DNA of 64,000 nucleotides from Phycisphaera sp. TMED24 (GCA_002168105.2 NHCD02000016.1:68784-132783); one strand, 5' to 3'. Shown: positions 30,274 through 40,229, counted from the stretch's first letter. Numbers and translations: made by a program. Notes: generated from the letters alone by a model not told the origin.

Positions 30274-31218
30274 TCAGAACAGCAGGCCTGCTGCCTCCTG
30301 GTATCGGGCCAAAGTCTTCTGGACCACTTCGTTCGGCAAGATCGGCCCCGGAGCGGTTTTGTCCCAACGTCCTGCGTCCACTTCTGCTTGAAGCCAGTTG
30401 CGGACGATCTGCTTGTCGAACGAAGCTTGTTCTCGACCGGGCTCGAAGTCATTGGCGGGCCAGAATCGGGAAGAGTCTGGTGTCAGCACTTCGTCGATGA
30501 TGATCAGTTCATCAGTTGGATTTCCCTCGAGGTCAAGGGCGTGTCCAAACTCAAACTTTGTGTCGGCGAGGATGATGCCTCGTTCTGCGGCGTACGCGGC
30601 GGCCTTGGTGTAAATCTCCAGGGAGAGGTCGCGAAGTTTGGTCATCAGTTCGGTGCCGACCAGTTCGCAGGCGGTTTCGAAGGAAATGTTCTCGTCGTGA
30701 CCTTCGTCTGCCTTCGTTGAAGGGGTAAACAGCGGCTCCGGAAGACGGTCAGACAGTTTCAGACCCTCAGGCAGAGGAATGCCACAGACAGTCCCCGATT
30801 TCTGGTACTCCTTCCAGCCACTTCCAGCAATGTGCCCCCGCACGACACACTCAATGGGGACGACCTTGGCAGCTCGTCCAATCATGATTCGTCCCTCGAG
30901 TGAAGAGCGTTCAGCGTCGGACAATCCAGGCAGGTCAGCAGGGTCGGTCGAGAGCAAGTGGTCGGGAATCAGGTTGAGCTCACGGACGAAGTCGAAGAAT
31001 CCGGTCGAGATTTTGGTGAGTAGGACGCCCTTGCCAGGCATGGGGTCGGGGAGCACGACGTCGAAGGCGCTTACTCGGTCGCTGGCCACAATCAGCAGCC
31101 GGCGGGCTTCTCCGTCGCCGGCTGGAATGGGGTACACGTCGCGGACTTTGCCTTGGCGGCGTCCGGGATAGGGGAGGTCGGTCGATTTGACGGCGGTTTG
31201 GGTGTTGGTGCTGCTCAT
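30274..31218 (-). CDS. purC: Phosphoribosylaminoimidazole-succinocarboxamide synthase
   Basis: GRRQGKVRDVYPI, IVASDRVSAFDVVLPDPMPGKGVLLTKIS, ECVVRGHIAGSGWKEYQKSG, LADTKFEFGHAL, DEVLTPDSSRFWP. Confidence 0.96.
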   Translation of the reverse strand: MSSTNTQTAVKSTDLPYPGRRQGKVRDVYPIPAGDGEARRLLIVASDRVSAFDVVLPDPMPGKGVLLTKISTGFFDFVRELNLIPDHLLSTDPADLPGLSDAERSSLEGRIMIGRAAKVVPIECVVRGHIAGSGWKEYQKSGTVCGIPLPEGLKLSDRLPEPLFTPSTKADEGHDENISFETACELVGTELMTKLRDLSLEIYTKAAAYAAERGIILADTKFEFGHALDLEGNPTDELIIIDEVLTPDSSRFWPANDFEPGREQASFDKQIVRNWLQAEVDAGRWDKTAPGPILPNEVVQKTLARYQEAAGLLF

Positions 31219-31276
31219 TTCGCAGACCATGATATGTCCGCTTGCTCTCTGACGCAGGGGAGGCGACACTCTCCAC

Positions 31277-32704
31277 GTGCCGAAGTTCGACACGAGTCAT
31301 GACCCAGCCGTTCATCCGTCTTCCGCACGGCTTCTGGACCATCAGGGCCGTGCTTTGGAAGCAGAATCACGCCTGTCGGGTGACATTCTCGACCTCCGAA
31401 AGAAGGTGGCCCACACCGTCGCGACCGAGGTGGAATACGACATTGGTCGGCGGCTGCCTCTAACCACATGCTTGCTGCCCGAACGGACGACGCCTTACCC
31501 ATTGGTGCAAGAGCTGGCTCGAGATCGAATTCGACGCTTTTTTCACAAGAGCGAAGAGTGGCAGATGTTTGACTTGTCCCTTGACCACCCGGCCCATGTT
31601 GAATTCGAAGCGGCCCGACACGATTTGGTGGAATCACTCGTTGCTTCCGATCCCGCCGAGAGCATTCGGTTGGGTCGAGATGGTTTAAGAAAGTCCGTCG
31701 ACGCTTGCGACCAGCTGACCTTGGCCCACGCCCAGATCCTTCTTCACCGCCGATTCGGCAACCACCCAGCTTCGCCATCAACATTCGGAGTCCGTTATGA
31801 CGGTCCCGTTGATTCACCCGGATTGAGGAAACTTCTCGGCGAGCAATTTGGCATGCTGACCATTCCCATTGATTGGGCAGTGTGCGAGCCCGAACCCGGG
31901 ACCTTTGACTTCACCTCGGTTGAAGGCAAAATTCTTTGGGCTTCGGAACAAGGTCGCCCTTTTATGGTTGGCCCGTTGTTGGCCATGCGTCCGGGCGTTC
32001 TTCCTGGACATGTTCCTTTGGACTTCAAGTCTTTTCGGGATCGCGTTTATGACTTTGCAGAGCAAGTTGTGGCGCGCTTCGGCCGGTACTGCCCTTTTTG
32101 GAACATCGGTTCAGGATTGAATGCATCGCGCGGGCCACTTCTGTCTCCAGAAGAATCGGTCGACTTGGCGCGTATGCTTCGTCTCCTGGTGCGCCAATAT
32201 CGGCGCGACGCCAAAATCATGATCGAAGTCCGCGAGCCTTGGGGGGAGCATGCCGCGGAGTATGGGCTTGACCCCTTTGACTTCGTCAAAAGGCTGGGTC
32301 AGAACGGTGTCGAATGTGATGCCATTGGCGTCCGAATGCTGGCCGGGGGCCGCCATCAAGGCGAGGCCGTTCGGACGCTCTTTGACAATGCCTGTCTTCT
32401 TGACCGCTTATTGTCGATTGACAAGCCGGTGGTGGTCACCATCGGCCGTGCCGGTGGCAAAGATGGACTCGGGCAAGCCAAATACGCTTCGTTGACCGCC
32501 CAGCTGTGCTTGTCCCGTCGTTACGTTCAATCCGTCATCTGGTCCGATTTGTACGACCACCCGAGATCTTTGGTTGAGCACGGAGGCATGGTTGACGCCC
32601 AGGGCGAAGCTCGTCCCGTGCTGGCCCATTGGTCGAAGTTGCGGTCCAAATTCAGCAAGCCGCTCGGCTCGGTGCAACTCCCCAAGCGCGGTGAAGGTGC
32701 GTGA
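31277..32704 (+). CDS. GH10-like (beta/alpha)8 protein, probably catalytically inactive
   Basis: IDWAVCEPEPGTFDFTSVEGKILWASEQGRPFMVGPLLAMRPGVLPGHV...FRDRVYDFAEQVVARFGRYCPFWNIGSGLNAS...SVIWSDLYDHPRSLVEHGGMVDAQGEARPVLAHWSKLR follows GH10 topology. Confidence 0.7.
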   Translation: MPKFDTSHDPAVHPSSARLLDHQGRALEAESRLSGDILDLRKKVAHTVATEVEYDIGRRLPLTTCLLPERTTPYPLVQELARDRIRRFFHKSEEWQMFDLSLDHPAHVEFEAARHDLVESLVASDPAESIRLGRDGLRKSVDACDQLTLAHAQILLHRRFGNHPASPSTFGVRYDGPVDSPGLRKLLGEQFGMLTIPIDWAVCEPEPGTFDFTSVEGKILWASEQGRPFMVGPLLAMRPGVLPGHVPLDFKSFRDRVYDFAEQVVARFGRYCPFWNIGSGLNASRGPLLSPEESVDLARMLRLLVRQYRRDAKIMIEVREPWGEHAAEYGLDPFDFVKRLGQNGVECDAIGVRMLAGGRHQGEAVRTLFDNACLLDRLLSIDKPVVVTIGRAGGKDGLGQAKYASLTAQLCLSRRYVQSVIWSDLYDHPRSLVEHGGMVDAQGEARPVLAHWSKLRSKFSKPLGSVQLPKRGEGA

Positions 32705-35700
32705 CGCAGTCCGAAGTCCGAACCAATCCTCTAGAGCTCTTTGACGGGAACCCGAAACTTCCCGATTCTGGAACTGTGGGTTTGATTGGGGGCTGTGGTG
32801 TGACCACGGCCGCGCTGTTGGCGGAATCTCTGTTTCGGTCTTCCAACGCCACGATCTTTCTGCTGACAGCGCACCATGACGATGCTGAGGAAGCCTTCGC
32901 CATTTGGCGTTCTTTGGGGGCTCAAGCCTCCCATTTTGCTCCTCTTGACCCGATCGCTTCGGATGTGCTTCCCAATGCTCCCGCCCTGAACCGTCGTCTT
33001 GAAACCATTCGCCGTGCTTCTGAAGGTGGTCCCATGCTCGTCGCCGCAAGCATGGCGGCTTTGATGCAGGGCTCACTGACGTTTGAAGAGGCCCATCAGT
33101 GGTTGGTCCCACTGCACGAACGTGAACGTTGCGAGCCAGGAGATTTGGTGCAAAGACTGGCAGAAGCCGGCTACCACCGAACCGCCATCGTTTCTGAACC
33201 GGGCGATTTCGCTCTTCGTGGTGATGTGGTCGATATTTTTCCGGCCAGTGGTGAACCTCCGTTTCGACTGGATTTTTTTGGTGATGAACTGGAGAGCATT
33301 CGAGGTATTGACCTGGACTCCATGGCCTCAGCAGAACGCCGTGGTTCTACGTCATTGCTCCTTGCGCCACCCGAGGTCCTGACCCGGGATGCGCAAGGAC
33401 ACTTGGTGAATTGCCTCTCGAGTCCTGTCACATCAATCCTCCTGGAGCCGCTCGATCTGGTGGAACGGGGCCGAAGTGCCTTTGACCGTTCAGCGATCAG
33501 AAGCGTTCACGGGCCACCCCGAGTTTTGGAGGCCATCCTGAAGCGAAGCGCATTGCAACTGGAGATTTCTCGAAGCCCTGGGACCACGGAGCAGCAACTG
33601 GAATGGCCGACGGCCGCTCTCCCTGAGTTGCCCACTGACCCATCCGATGCGCTGTCTTCCCTTCAGACCCAGTTTCCTCGCGCCCGAGTCACGGTGTATG
33701 TCGAAGATCCCGGGGAGACATCTCGCGCTCAACGGGTGGTTGATGGTGTCGTTTCCCCCAGTTCTAACTTTGAAATACAGGTGCAATCATTGCGTTTGGA
33801 GCGTGGCTTTGTGGCCACCTCCCGAGAGGTTCAGATCCATGTCCCTTGGCATGAGCTGCTTGGTCGTTGGCAACGCCCCGTGCGAGCGGCCGGACTTGGC
33901 TCTGCCCGGTCATTGGACGCGTTCGTCGAAATGGAACCCGGCGACTACGTGGTGCACCGCGAGCACGGCATTGCGCAATATCTCGGTCTCGAGTTGCGTC
34001 GTGAGGGAGACGATGAGGAAGAGTTTTTAATCTTGCTTTTCTCCGGGGGGACTCGGCTGGCTGTCCCGGCGGTGAAAGCCGAGTTGGTGCAGAAATTCAT
34101 TGGGGGCCGGGTCGCACCGGAACTGTCCTCCTACGGGGGGGGTCGCTGGAAAAAAAAGAAAGGGAAGGTGAAAGACGCCGTTCGGGACTTGGCCGCAGAA
34201 TTGATTCGGGTCCAAGCTGTACGGGAGAGCACACCCGGTATTTCCTACCCCAGCGATACAGAATGGCAGCACGAATTTGAGGCCGGATTCCCATTTGCCG
34301 AGACCGAGGATCAGCTTTCGGCTATCGAGGCAGTCAAGCGTGATATGGCCAAATCCCGTCCCATGGACCGTCTTGTCTGCGGGGATGTTGGGTTTGGCAA
34401 AACCGAAGTGGCGTTGCGGTCGGCTTTCAAGGCCGTGGAGTCGGGGCGACAGGTTGCGGTGCTGGTTCCTACCACGGTTCTTGCAGAGCAGCATTTGCGA
34501 TCATTCCGAGAACGCTTTGCTGGATTCCCTTTCCGTGTCGAAGGTTTGAGCCGCTTGCGAACGCGCGAAGAGGCCCAAGGAGTCCTGAAATCTACGGCAA
34601 ACGGTGAAGTTGATGTTCTGGTCGGAACCCATCGGCTGCTTTCCAAGGACGTGTCATTTTCAGATTTAGGCCTGGTCATCATTGACGAGGAGCAGAGGTT
34701 TGGTGTCGAGCACAAGCAGCGCCTTCTCGAAATTCGTGCGTTGGCAGACGTCTTGGTCCTAACGGCAACGCCCATCCCTCGGACCCTGCACATGTCGATG
34801 ATGGAACTCCGTGACATCAGCACTTTGACAACGCCACCTGTCGAACGTCGGCCGGTGGTCACGGAGGTCATCCCCTATCAAGCACGGCGGGTCCAGCGTG
34901 CTATCCAACGAGAGTTGGACCGTGGGGGGCAGGTATACGTCTTGCACAACCGTGTTCAGGACATCGAAGACGTAGCCAACGAGATTTCGTCGCTTGTCCC
35001 CAATGCCTCGGTTGCCGTTGGCCATGGCCAGATGGCCGCCAGCGCCTTGGACTCTGTCATGCGCTCGTTTGTTCAAGGAAAGTCTGACGTTCTGGTTTCT
35101 ACAACTATTGTGGAAAACGGACTCGATGTCCCTCGTGCGAACACGATGATCATTCGCAACGCCAACCGTTTTGGGCTTGCCCAACTTCACCAGTTGCGAG
35201 GCCGGGTGGGTCGATCTCGTGAACGGGCTTTTTGCTACTTGATGCTGCCGGAAAATGGTGTTGAAGATCCAACCGCTCTTGAGCGACTTCGCACATTGGA
35301 GCGCTTTTCCATGCTTGGCGCTGGCTTCCGAATCGCCATGCGTGACCTTGAAATTCGCGGAGCTGGCAACCTCCTCGGTCCAGAGCAAAGTGGACACATT
35401 TTGACGGTTGGCTACGAGATGTATTGCCAGTTGTTAGAGCAAGCCGTGTCAGAGCTTCGTCAAGAGGTCAGTGTCGATCACCTTTCAACATCTGTTGATT
35501 TGGGAATTCGCGGTGGGATACCAGTCGCTTGGATTCCGGTCGACTCGCGCCGCCTTGACGTGTACCGTCGCATCGCCCGGTCAGATTCAGCAGACGCTCT
35601 CCGGGGCTTGTGCAACGATCTGTCGTCGGCCTACGGAAAGTTGCCCAGGAGGACCAAATTGCTCTTTGATCTGGCCATGATCAGGGTGGCTGCCGCTCAG

Positions 35701-35931
35701 GCCAACGTTTCAGCCGTCGCTCGGGATGGCCAAGATGTTGTTTTCACCTCAACGCACCCGGAAGAGTTGCGAGACAAGTTGCTTAAGGCGCCGGGGGCCC
35801 TCCGTCTTGTTGATGCCAAGCATGGTGGTCATCAAGAAGTTTGGTATCGACCCGCGAAGCGTGTTTCCGATGCATCTCAGGTCGTCCGAACGCTTTGCAA
35901 GCATTTGGTGCCGCCGAAGGATGCCGTTTGA
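32701..35931 (+). CDS. mfd: Transcription-repair coupling factor
   Basis: MDRLVCGDVGFGKTEVALRSAFKAV, LVIIDEEQRFGVEHKQRL, LTATPIPRTLHMSMMELRDISTLTTPP, LRGRVGRSRERAFCYL; GTG start. Confidence 0.97.
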   Translation: MTQSEVRTNPLELFDGNPKLPDSGTVGLIGGCGVTTAALLAESLFRSSNATIFLLTAHHDDAEEAFAIWRSLGAQASHFAPLDPIASDVLPNAPALNRRLETIRRASEGGPMLVAASMAALMQGSLTFEEAHQWLVPLHERERCEPGDLVQRLAEAGYHRTAIVSEPGDFALRGDVVDIFPASGEPPFRLDFFGDELESIRGIDLDSMASAERRGSTSLLLAPPEVLTRDAQGHLVNCLSSPVTSILLEPLDLVERGRSAFDRSAIRSVHGPPRVLEAILKRSALQLEISRSPGTTEQQLEWPTAALPELPTDPSDALSSLQTQFPRARVTVYVEDPGETSRAQRVVDGVVSPSSNFEIQVQSLRLERGFVATSREVQIHVPWHELLGRWQRPVRAAGLGSARSLDAFVEMEPGDYVVHREHGIAQYLGLELRREGDDEEEFLILLFSGGTRLAVPAVKAELVQKFIGGRVAPELSSYGGGRWKKKKGKVKDAVRDLAAELIRVQAVRESTPGISYPSDTEWQHEFEAGFPFAETEDQLSAIEAVKRDMAKSRPMDRLVCGDVGFGKTEVALRSAFKAVESGRQVAVLVPTTVLAEQHLRSFRERFAGFPFRVEGLSRLRTREEAQGVLKSTANGEVDVLVGTHRLLSKDVSFSDLGLVIIDEEQRFGVEHKQRLLEIRALADVLVLTATPIPRTLHMSMMELRDISTLTTPPVERRPVVTEVIPYQARRVQRAIQRELDRGGQVYVLHNRVQDIEDVANEISSLVPNASVAVGHGQMAASALDSVMRSFVQGKSDVLVSTTIVENGLDVPRANTMIIRNANRFGLAQLHQLRGRVGRSRERAFCYLMLPENGVEDPTALERLRTLERFSMLGAGFRIAMRDLEIRGAGNLLGPEQSGHILTVGYEMYCQLLEQAVSELRQEVSVDHLSTSVDLGIRGGIPVAWIPVDSRRLDVYRRIARSDSADALRGLCNDLSSAYGKLPRRTKLLFDLAMIRVAAAQANVSAVARDGQDVVFTSTHPEELRDKLLKAPGALRLVDAKHGGHQEVWYRPAKRVSDASQVVRTLCKHLVPPKDAV

Positions 35932-36398
35932 GCGTCGGGGGTCTGCTGTTGGCTTTTGGGCTGGGAGTCAGCTTTGGGGGGGGCTCGGCCATCGTGCTTT
36001 TGCCATTTGTTGTTCTGCGGCGACTGAATCAATCCGAACGTGTTGGGGAGTGGTGGGGACCAGTCGTGGTTGCGAGCTTGCTGATTGTCTCCGGAGGCAA
36101 CGATCCGGTCCTTCTGTCAAGTCTTGGGTTGCTGATGGCTGCGGACTTGGCCCGCCAGCAGCCAGTTGTCCCCCCCGAGAGCTTGGTGGCCTGCTCCATG
36201 TTGATGGCGGCATGGTTGCCCCCCTCGGACATGGAGTCTCTGGAAGCGGTACCCATGGTCATGATTCTGGCTGGAATTGCATCTTCATGGTCCCCTTTTG
36301 CGACGTCTGCTCGGTCGATTTGGGCCGGGGTGCTTCTCGGACTTTCTTGTGGACTCCTCATTGCTGAGCTTTGGCTACATTTCTCCCCCCTTCGGTGA
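35928..36398 (+). CDS. Hypothetical multi-pass membrane protein
   Basis: TTG start overlapping the mfd stop (TTTGA); LSVGGLLLAFGLGVSFGGGSAIVLLPFVVL and several further TMs. Confidence 0.55.
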   Translation: MSVGGLLLAFGLGVSFGGGSAIVLLPFVVLRRLNQSERVGEWWGPVVVASLLIVSGGNDPVLLSSLGLLMAADLARQQPVVPPESLVACSMLMAAWLPPSDMESLEAVPMVMILAGIASSWSPFATSARSIWAGVLLGLSCGLLIAELWLHFSPLR

Positions 36399-36454
36399 GC
36401 GCCCAGGCATCGGTTGACCGACATAGTCCAATAAGTCCCCAGTCCGGAGCCCCA

Positions 36455-36880
36455 ATGACCAGTTTGAACAACCGCCGAACCTTGTCCAGTACCCGTGAGA
36501 GCATCACCCACAAGTTCTCCATCAACGGTCATGAGGGGTATCTGACCCTTGGCCTTTTTGACGACGGCAGCGTTGGGGAAATTTTTATCAAGATGGCCAA
36601 GGAAGGTTCCACGCTGTCCGGGTTGATCCAGGGGTTCTGTCGGGCCTTCAGTTTGTGTCTGCAGTTTGGCTTGCCCACTTCAGAAGCCTGCAAGCGCTTC
36701 GAGGGCATGCGATTTGACCCAATGGGGCCGACAAGTAACCCGGACATCCCCGACTGTTCGTCCATTTTGGATTATGTATCGAAGTATTTGCAGAGTTCGG
36801 CCGTCACCAGCCTTCAGGCTGATTCAGAGCCATTCGCGGCCCATGAGTCTTCCACTCCGGCATTCTCTGGAGCAGTCTGA
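36455..36880 (+). CDS. Stand-alone class II ribonucleotide reductase C-terminal (NrdJb/TSCPD-type) domain protein
   Basis: SITHKFSINGHEGYLTLGLFDDGSVGEIFIKMAKEGSTLSGLIQGFCRAFSLCLQFGLPTSEACKRFEGMRFDPMGPTSNPDIPDCSSILDYVSKYL matches the C-terminal region of B12-dependent RNRs. Confidence 0.85.
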   Translation: MTSLNNRRTLSSTRESITHKFSINGHEGYLTLGLFDDGSVGEIFIKMAKEGSTLSGLIQGFCRAFSLCLQFGLPTSEACKRFEGMRFDPMGPTSNPDIPDCSSILDYVSKYLQSSAVTSLQADSEPFAAHESSTPAFSGAV

Positions 36881-37152
36881 CACGCTCTGGGTTGACGGTC
36901 TCTCCGGACCGTCTACAATGACCCTCTTCTCTGAGCCGTGGTGAGGGCGTTCATCTGTCTGCACCACATGGGGCGTTCCATCGCGGCAACGCGAACGTTC
37001 CAGCTCTTTTCGCCGCGGTTCGCATCCGGTCTTGACCGGTGGGGCCGCCCCGGATTCTTCCGGGTTCCCATCGGATCTTTCGTGGACGCACGAACGAACC
37101 CGTCAAGATCATCGCCCGACGGGGTGACATAGAGGTTCCGACCTCCGGCAAC

Positions 37153-37223
37153 TGGCCCGTGGTGTAACGGTAGCACAGCAGTTTTTGGTACTGCTTGTCC
37201 AAGTTCGAATCTTGGCGGGCCAA
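37153..37223 (+). tRNA. tRNA-Gln (TTG)
   Basis: TGGCCCG...CGGGCCA acceptor stem, GCAGT-TTTTGGT-ACTGC anticodon arm with TTG, CCAAG-TTCGAAT-CTTGG T arm. CCA not encoded. Confidence 0.95.
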
Positions 37224-37263
37224 TTGCCGGAAGCCGGACCTCATCGTCATCGACCCTACTTGG

Positions 37264-38070
37264 ATGCAGACTCCTCACCCAACAACCGATGCCTCCATCT
37301 GCTCCGACCGTGTGTCGGCTGCTGTCATTTTGGCCGCAGGGAAGGGCACACGGATGGACTCCGATCTTCCCAAGGTGATGCACATGGTTGCTGGTCGCCC
37401 CATTCTTGATTGGGTGGTTGACGCTGCGGAGGCCGCCGGGGTAACGAGAATTGTTCTGGTTGTTGGATATGGCCAAGAACTTGTGCGTGAAGCCATGGCT
37501 GACCGCAAAGGTGTCTCTTTCGCCGAGCAGACAGAGCAACTTGGCACCGGCCACGCCACCCTGTGTGCCGAATCTGAGGTTGGCGATGCAGATGACGTGT
37601 TGGTCCTGGCGGGCGATGGCCCCCTTATTCAGTCCTCGGTTCTTGTAAGGCTGCTCGCTACGCACCGGGAGGCGTCTGCCGCGGCGTCGTTGGCGACCGC
37701 GTGCATCGATGAACCTACTGGGTACGGCCGGATCGTTCGCGATTCCGCCGGTCATTTCGCTGCCATCGTCGAACAAAAAAATGCGACCGACGAGCAGCTT
37801 CGCATTTGCGAAGTCAACCCCAGCTACTACTGCTTTGATCGAAAATCCTTATTCGCCTCCCTTCATGGCCTTCGCCCAGATGACACTGGTGGCGAGTATT
37901 ACTTGACAGACGTTCCGGGCATTCTGAGGACGCAGGGGCACCATGTGGGCTTGTTGGACGAAGTCCCACAGGAAGATGTGTTGTCGATCAACACACTTCA
38001 ACAACTTGCCAAGGTGGATGAGATCCTTCGAAACCGTTTGGCGCAAAGTGCAACAGGAGGCTTGGCATGA
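37264..38070 (+). CDS. UDP-GlcNAc pyrophosphorylase-type nucleotidyltransferase (GlmU N-terminal domain only)
   Basis: AAVILAAGKGTRMDSDLPKVMHMVAGRPILDWVVD, EQLGTGHATLCA, VLAGDGPLI, GYGRIVRDSAGHFAAIVEQKNATDEQLRICEVNPSYYCFD, NTGGEYYLTD-like; no hexapeptide-repeat domain follows. Confidence 0.9.
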   Translation: MQTPHPTTDASICSDRVSAAVILAAGKGTRMDSDLPKVMHMVAGRPILDWVVDAAEAAGVTRIVLVVGYGQELVREAMADRKGVSFAEQTEQLGTGHATLCAESEVGDADDVLVLAGDGPLIQSSVLVRLLATHREASAAASLATACIDEPTGYGRIVRDSAGHFAAIVEQKNATDEQLRICEVNPSYYCFDRKSLFASLHGLRPDDTGGEYYLTDVPGILRTQGHHVGLLDEVPQEDVLSINTLQQLAKVDEILRNRLAQSATGGLA

Positions 38071-39053
38071 CAGTGGCTGATCGCGACACGCTTCGTATTT
38101 TTGCCGGTTCAGGCGGCAAAGAACTTGCCGAGAGCATGGCGCAACATTTGAACCTTCGTGTGTCCAGTGGTTCCGCCGACCGCTTCCCAGACGGTGAAGT
38201 CATTGTTCGGGTTCAAGAGGACGTTCGCGGTCGTGATTGTTTTGTTGTCCAGTCCACCTGCGAGCCGGTCAACGACCGTCTGGTGGAGCTCCTGGTTTGG
38301 ATTGATTGCTTGCGGCGTGCGAGTGCACGCCGTATCACCGCGGTGATCCCATACTTCGGATACGCCCGTCAAGATCGAAAAGATGAAGGTCGCGTTCCCA
38401 TCACGGCGAAGCTGGTGGCCAACATGTTGACGGAAGCTGGCGCGGATCGGGTGCTTTGCCTTGATCTGCATGCGGCTCAGATTCAGGGGTTCTTTGACAT
38501 TCCCGTGGACCATGTCACAGCTGTTCCAATCTTCCGGAGTCGATTTGAAAAGGCCCGTGAGGAACTGGGTGATCTGACGCTGGTCTCTCCGGATGTCGGC
38601 AACGTCAAGACCGCCAATCTCTACGCGGATGCCCTGGGGGCAGATTTGGCCATTGTCGATAAGCGTCGTCAAAGTGGCGACAAGGTGGTCAGTCGTAACC
38701 TCATCGGGGATGTTGATGGCCGCTCTGTGCTGATGGTGGATGACATGATCTCGACGGCAGGCACCTTGACCGAAGCTGCTCGTCTGTGCCGGGAGCGAGG
38801 GGCAACCCGAGTTTGGGCTGCGGCCACGCATGCGGTGTTCGTCGGCCCGGCGATTGAGCGTCTGGCCGACCCGGTGTTTGAACGGGTGTTGATTTCTGAC
38901 ACCATTCCAGATCGCCCGCGCCTTGATCCCATTCGCGACAAACTTGAAATTCTTTCTACGGCCCGTCTTCTCGGCGAAGCCGTGCACCGAATCCACCACG
39001 ACTTGTCTGTTTCGGCCTTGTTCCGAAGTGGCAAATCAAATTCATCTTCTTGA
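38067..39053 (+). CDS. prs: Ribose-phosphate pyrophosphokinase
   Basis: RFPDGEVIVRVQEDVRGRDCFVVQSTCEPVND, YFGYARQDRK, DLHAAQIQGFFDIPVDH, VLMVDDMISTAGTL. Confidence 0.97.
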   Translation: MTVADRDTLRIFAGSGGKELAESMAQHLNLRVSSGSADRFPDGEVIVRVQEDVRGRDCFVVQSTCEPVNDRLVELLVWIDCLRRASARRITAVIPYFGYARQDRKDEGRVPITAKLVANMLTEAGADRVLCLDLHAAQIQGFFDIPVDHVTAVPIFRSRFEKAREELGDLTLVSPDVGNVKTANLYADALGADLAIVDKRRQSGDKVVSRNLIGDVDGRSVLMVDDMISTAGTLTEAARLCRERGATRVWAAATHAVFVGPAIERLADPVFERVLISDTIPDRPRLDPIRDKLEILSTARLLGEAVHRIHHDLSVSALFRSGKSNSSS

Positions 39054-39069
39054 CAGAGGACTACCAACC

Positions 39070-39636
39070 ATGAGTGATACTACGCTCCAACATCTTCCGA
39101 ACGTTCAGCCCCTTGACGCCGTCGCCCGTGAGCGCGTCGGGTCTACCTATTCCAAGCGTCTCCGTGAGGCCGGCCGCCTTCCGGCCGTGATCTACGGTCG
39201 CGATGGCGATTGCATCTCGATTCACATGGACGAGAACGAGGCGATGAAGCAGCTCAACCGCGGCTTCAGAGTCTTCCGACTTTCATTTGAAGGTTCGGAC
39301 TGTCAGGATGTGAAAGTCCAAGAGTTCCAATTCGGACACTTGGGTGACAACCTGCTCCACATTGACTTTGTTCGGGTCGATCTGGACGAAAAGATAAACA
39401 GTGAAGTTGCAGTCCGAGTGATTGGACATATTCCCGGTGCGAAGACCATTGATCAGCTCATGTCTTCCATAGAGATTTCGGCCTCCCTCGGAGTAATGCC
39501 CCGATCCCTGGAAGTTCGTGGCGATACTGCCGTCGATGGTGTGATTTCAGCTTCGTCTGTTGGGCTGCCCGAAGGTGTCGACCTTGTCACCGAAGGCTCG
39601 GCGGTCGTCGCCCAAAATGCGGAGCTCGCGGGGTGA
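39070..39636 (+). CDS. rplY: 50S ribosomal protein L25/general stress protein Ctc
   Basis: RERVGSTYSKRLREAGRLPAVIYGRDGD, HIDFVRVDLDEKINSEVAVRVIG, SLEVRGD, PEGV. Confidence 0.9.
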   Translation: MSDTTLQHLPNVQPLDAVARERVGSTYSKRLREAGRLPAVIYGRDGDCISIHMDENEAMKQLNRGFRVFRLSFEGSDCQDVKVQEFQFGHLGDNLLHIDFVRVDLDEKINSEVAVRVIGHIPGAKTIDQLMSSIEISASLGVMPRSLEVRGDTAVDGVISASSVGLPEGVDLVTEGSAVVAQNAELAG

Positions 39637-40229
39637 AGCTCGTCGTTGGCTTAGGCAACCCAGGTCCTGAATACGATCAAACTCGGCACAATGTTGGGTT
39701 TGATGTCTTGGATCGTCTCGCGCGAAGATTCTTTGCTTCGGACACACCGCGTGTTCGATTTAAGGGCCTTTTGCTTGAGGGTCAGATCGGCTCGGAACCG
39801 GTTTGGCTGTTGAAGCCAACGACGTTCATGAACCGTTCCGGGGAGGCTTTGGCCGAAGCCGCCCGCTTTCGAAAGATTGATGTTCGACAGGACCTTCTGG
39901 TCGTGGTCGATGATCTGGCTCTTCCCTGTGGCTCGCTTCGCTTTCGTGATTTTGGCGGAACTGGAGGACACAACGGTCTGGCCGACATCGTCCGAGCACT
40001 GGGGGGGCAGCAATGGCCGCGACTTCGCATCGGCATTGATCGGCCGGGGCGTATTCCCCAATCCAATTATGTCTTGGGGAAGTTCACACCTGAGCAGCAC
40101 ACTCTTATTGACCCCGCGCTCGACCGTGCGGCCGAGGCCGTCGAATATTGGGTGCACGAAGGCACCGAAGCGGCAGCCCAGAAGTACCACACGCCCGAAA
40201 ACCGGGACATCAACACAAACGCAAATTGA
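39633..40229 (+). CDS. pth: Peptidyl-tRNA hydrolase
   Basis: KLVVGLGNPGPEYDQTRHNVGFDVLDRLA, LLKPTTFMNRSGEAL, LVVVDDLALPCGSLRFRDFGGTGGHNGL; GTG start. Confidence 0.97.
   Translation: MKLVVGLGNPGPEYDQTRHNVGFDVLDRLARRFFASDTPRVRFKGLLLEGQIGSEPVWLLKPTTFMNRSGEALAEAARFRKIDVRQDLLVVVDDLALPCGSLRFRDFGGTGGHNGLADIVRALGGQQWPRLRIGIDRPGRIPQSNYVLGKFTPEQHTLIDPALDRAAEAVEYWVHEGTEAAAQKYHTPENRDINTNAN

Noticed and set aside
30259-30720. 153-aa plus-strand ORF
   Set aside because: Antisense of purC.
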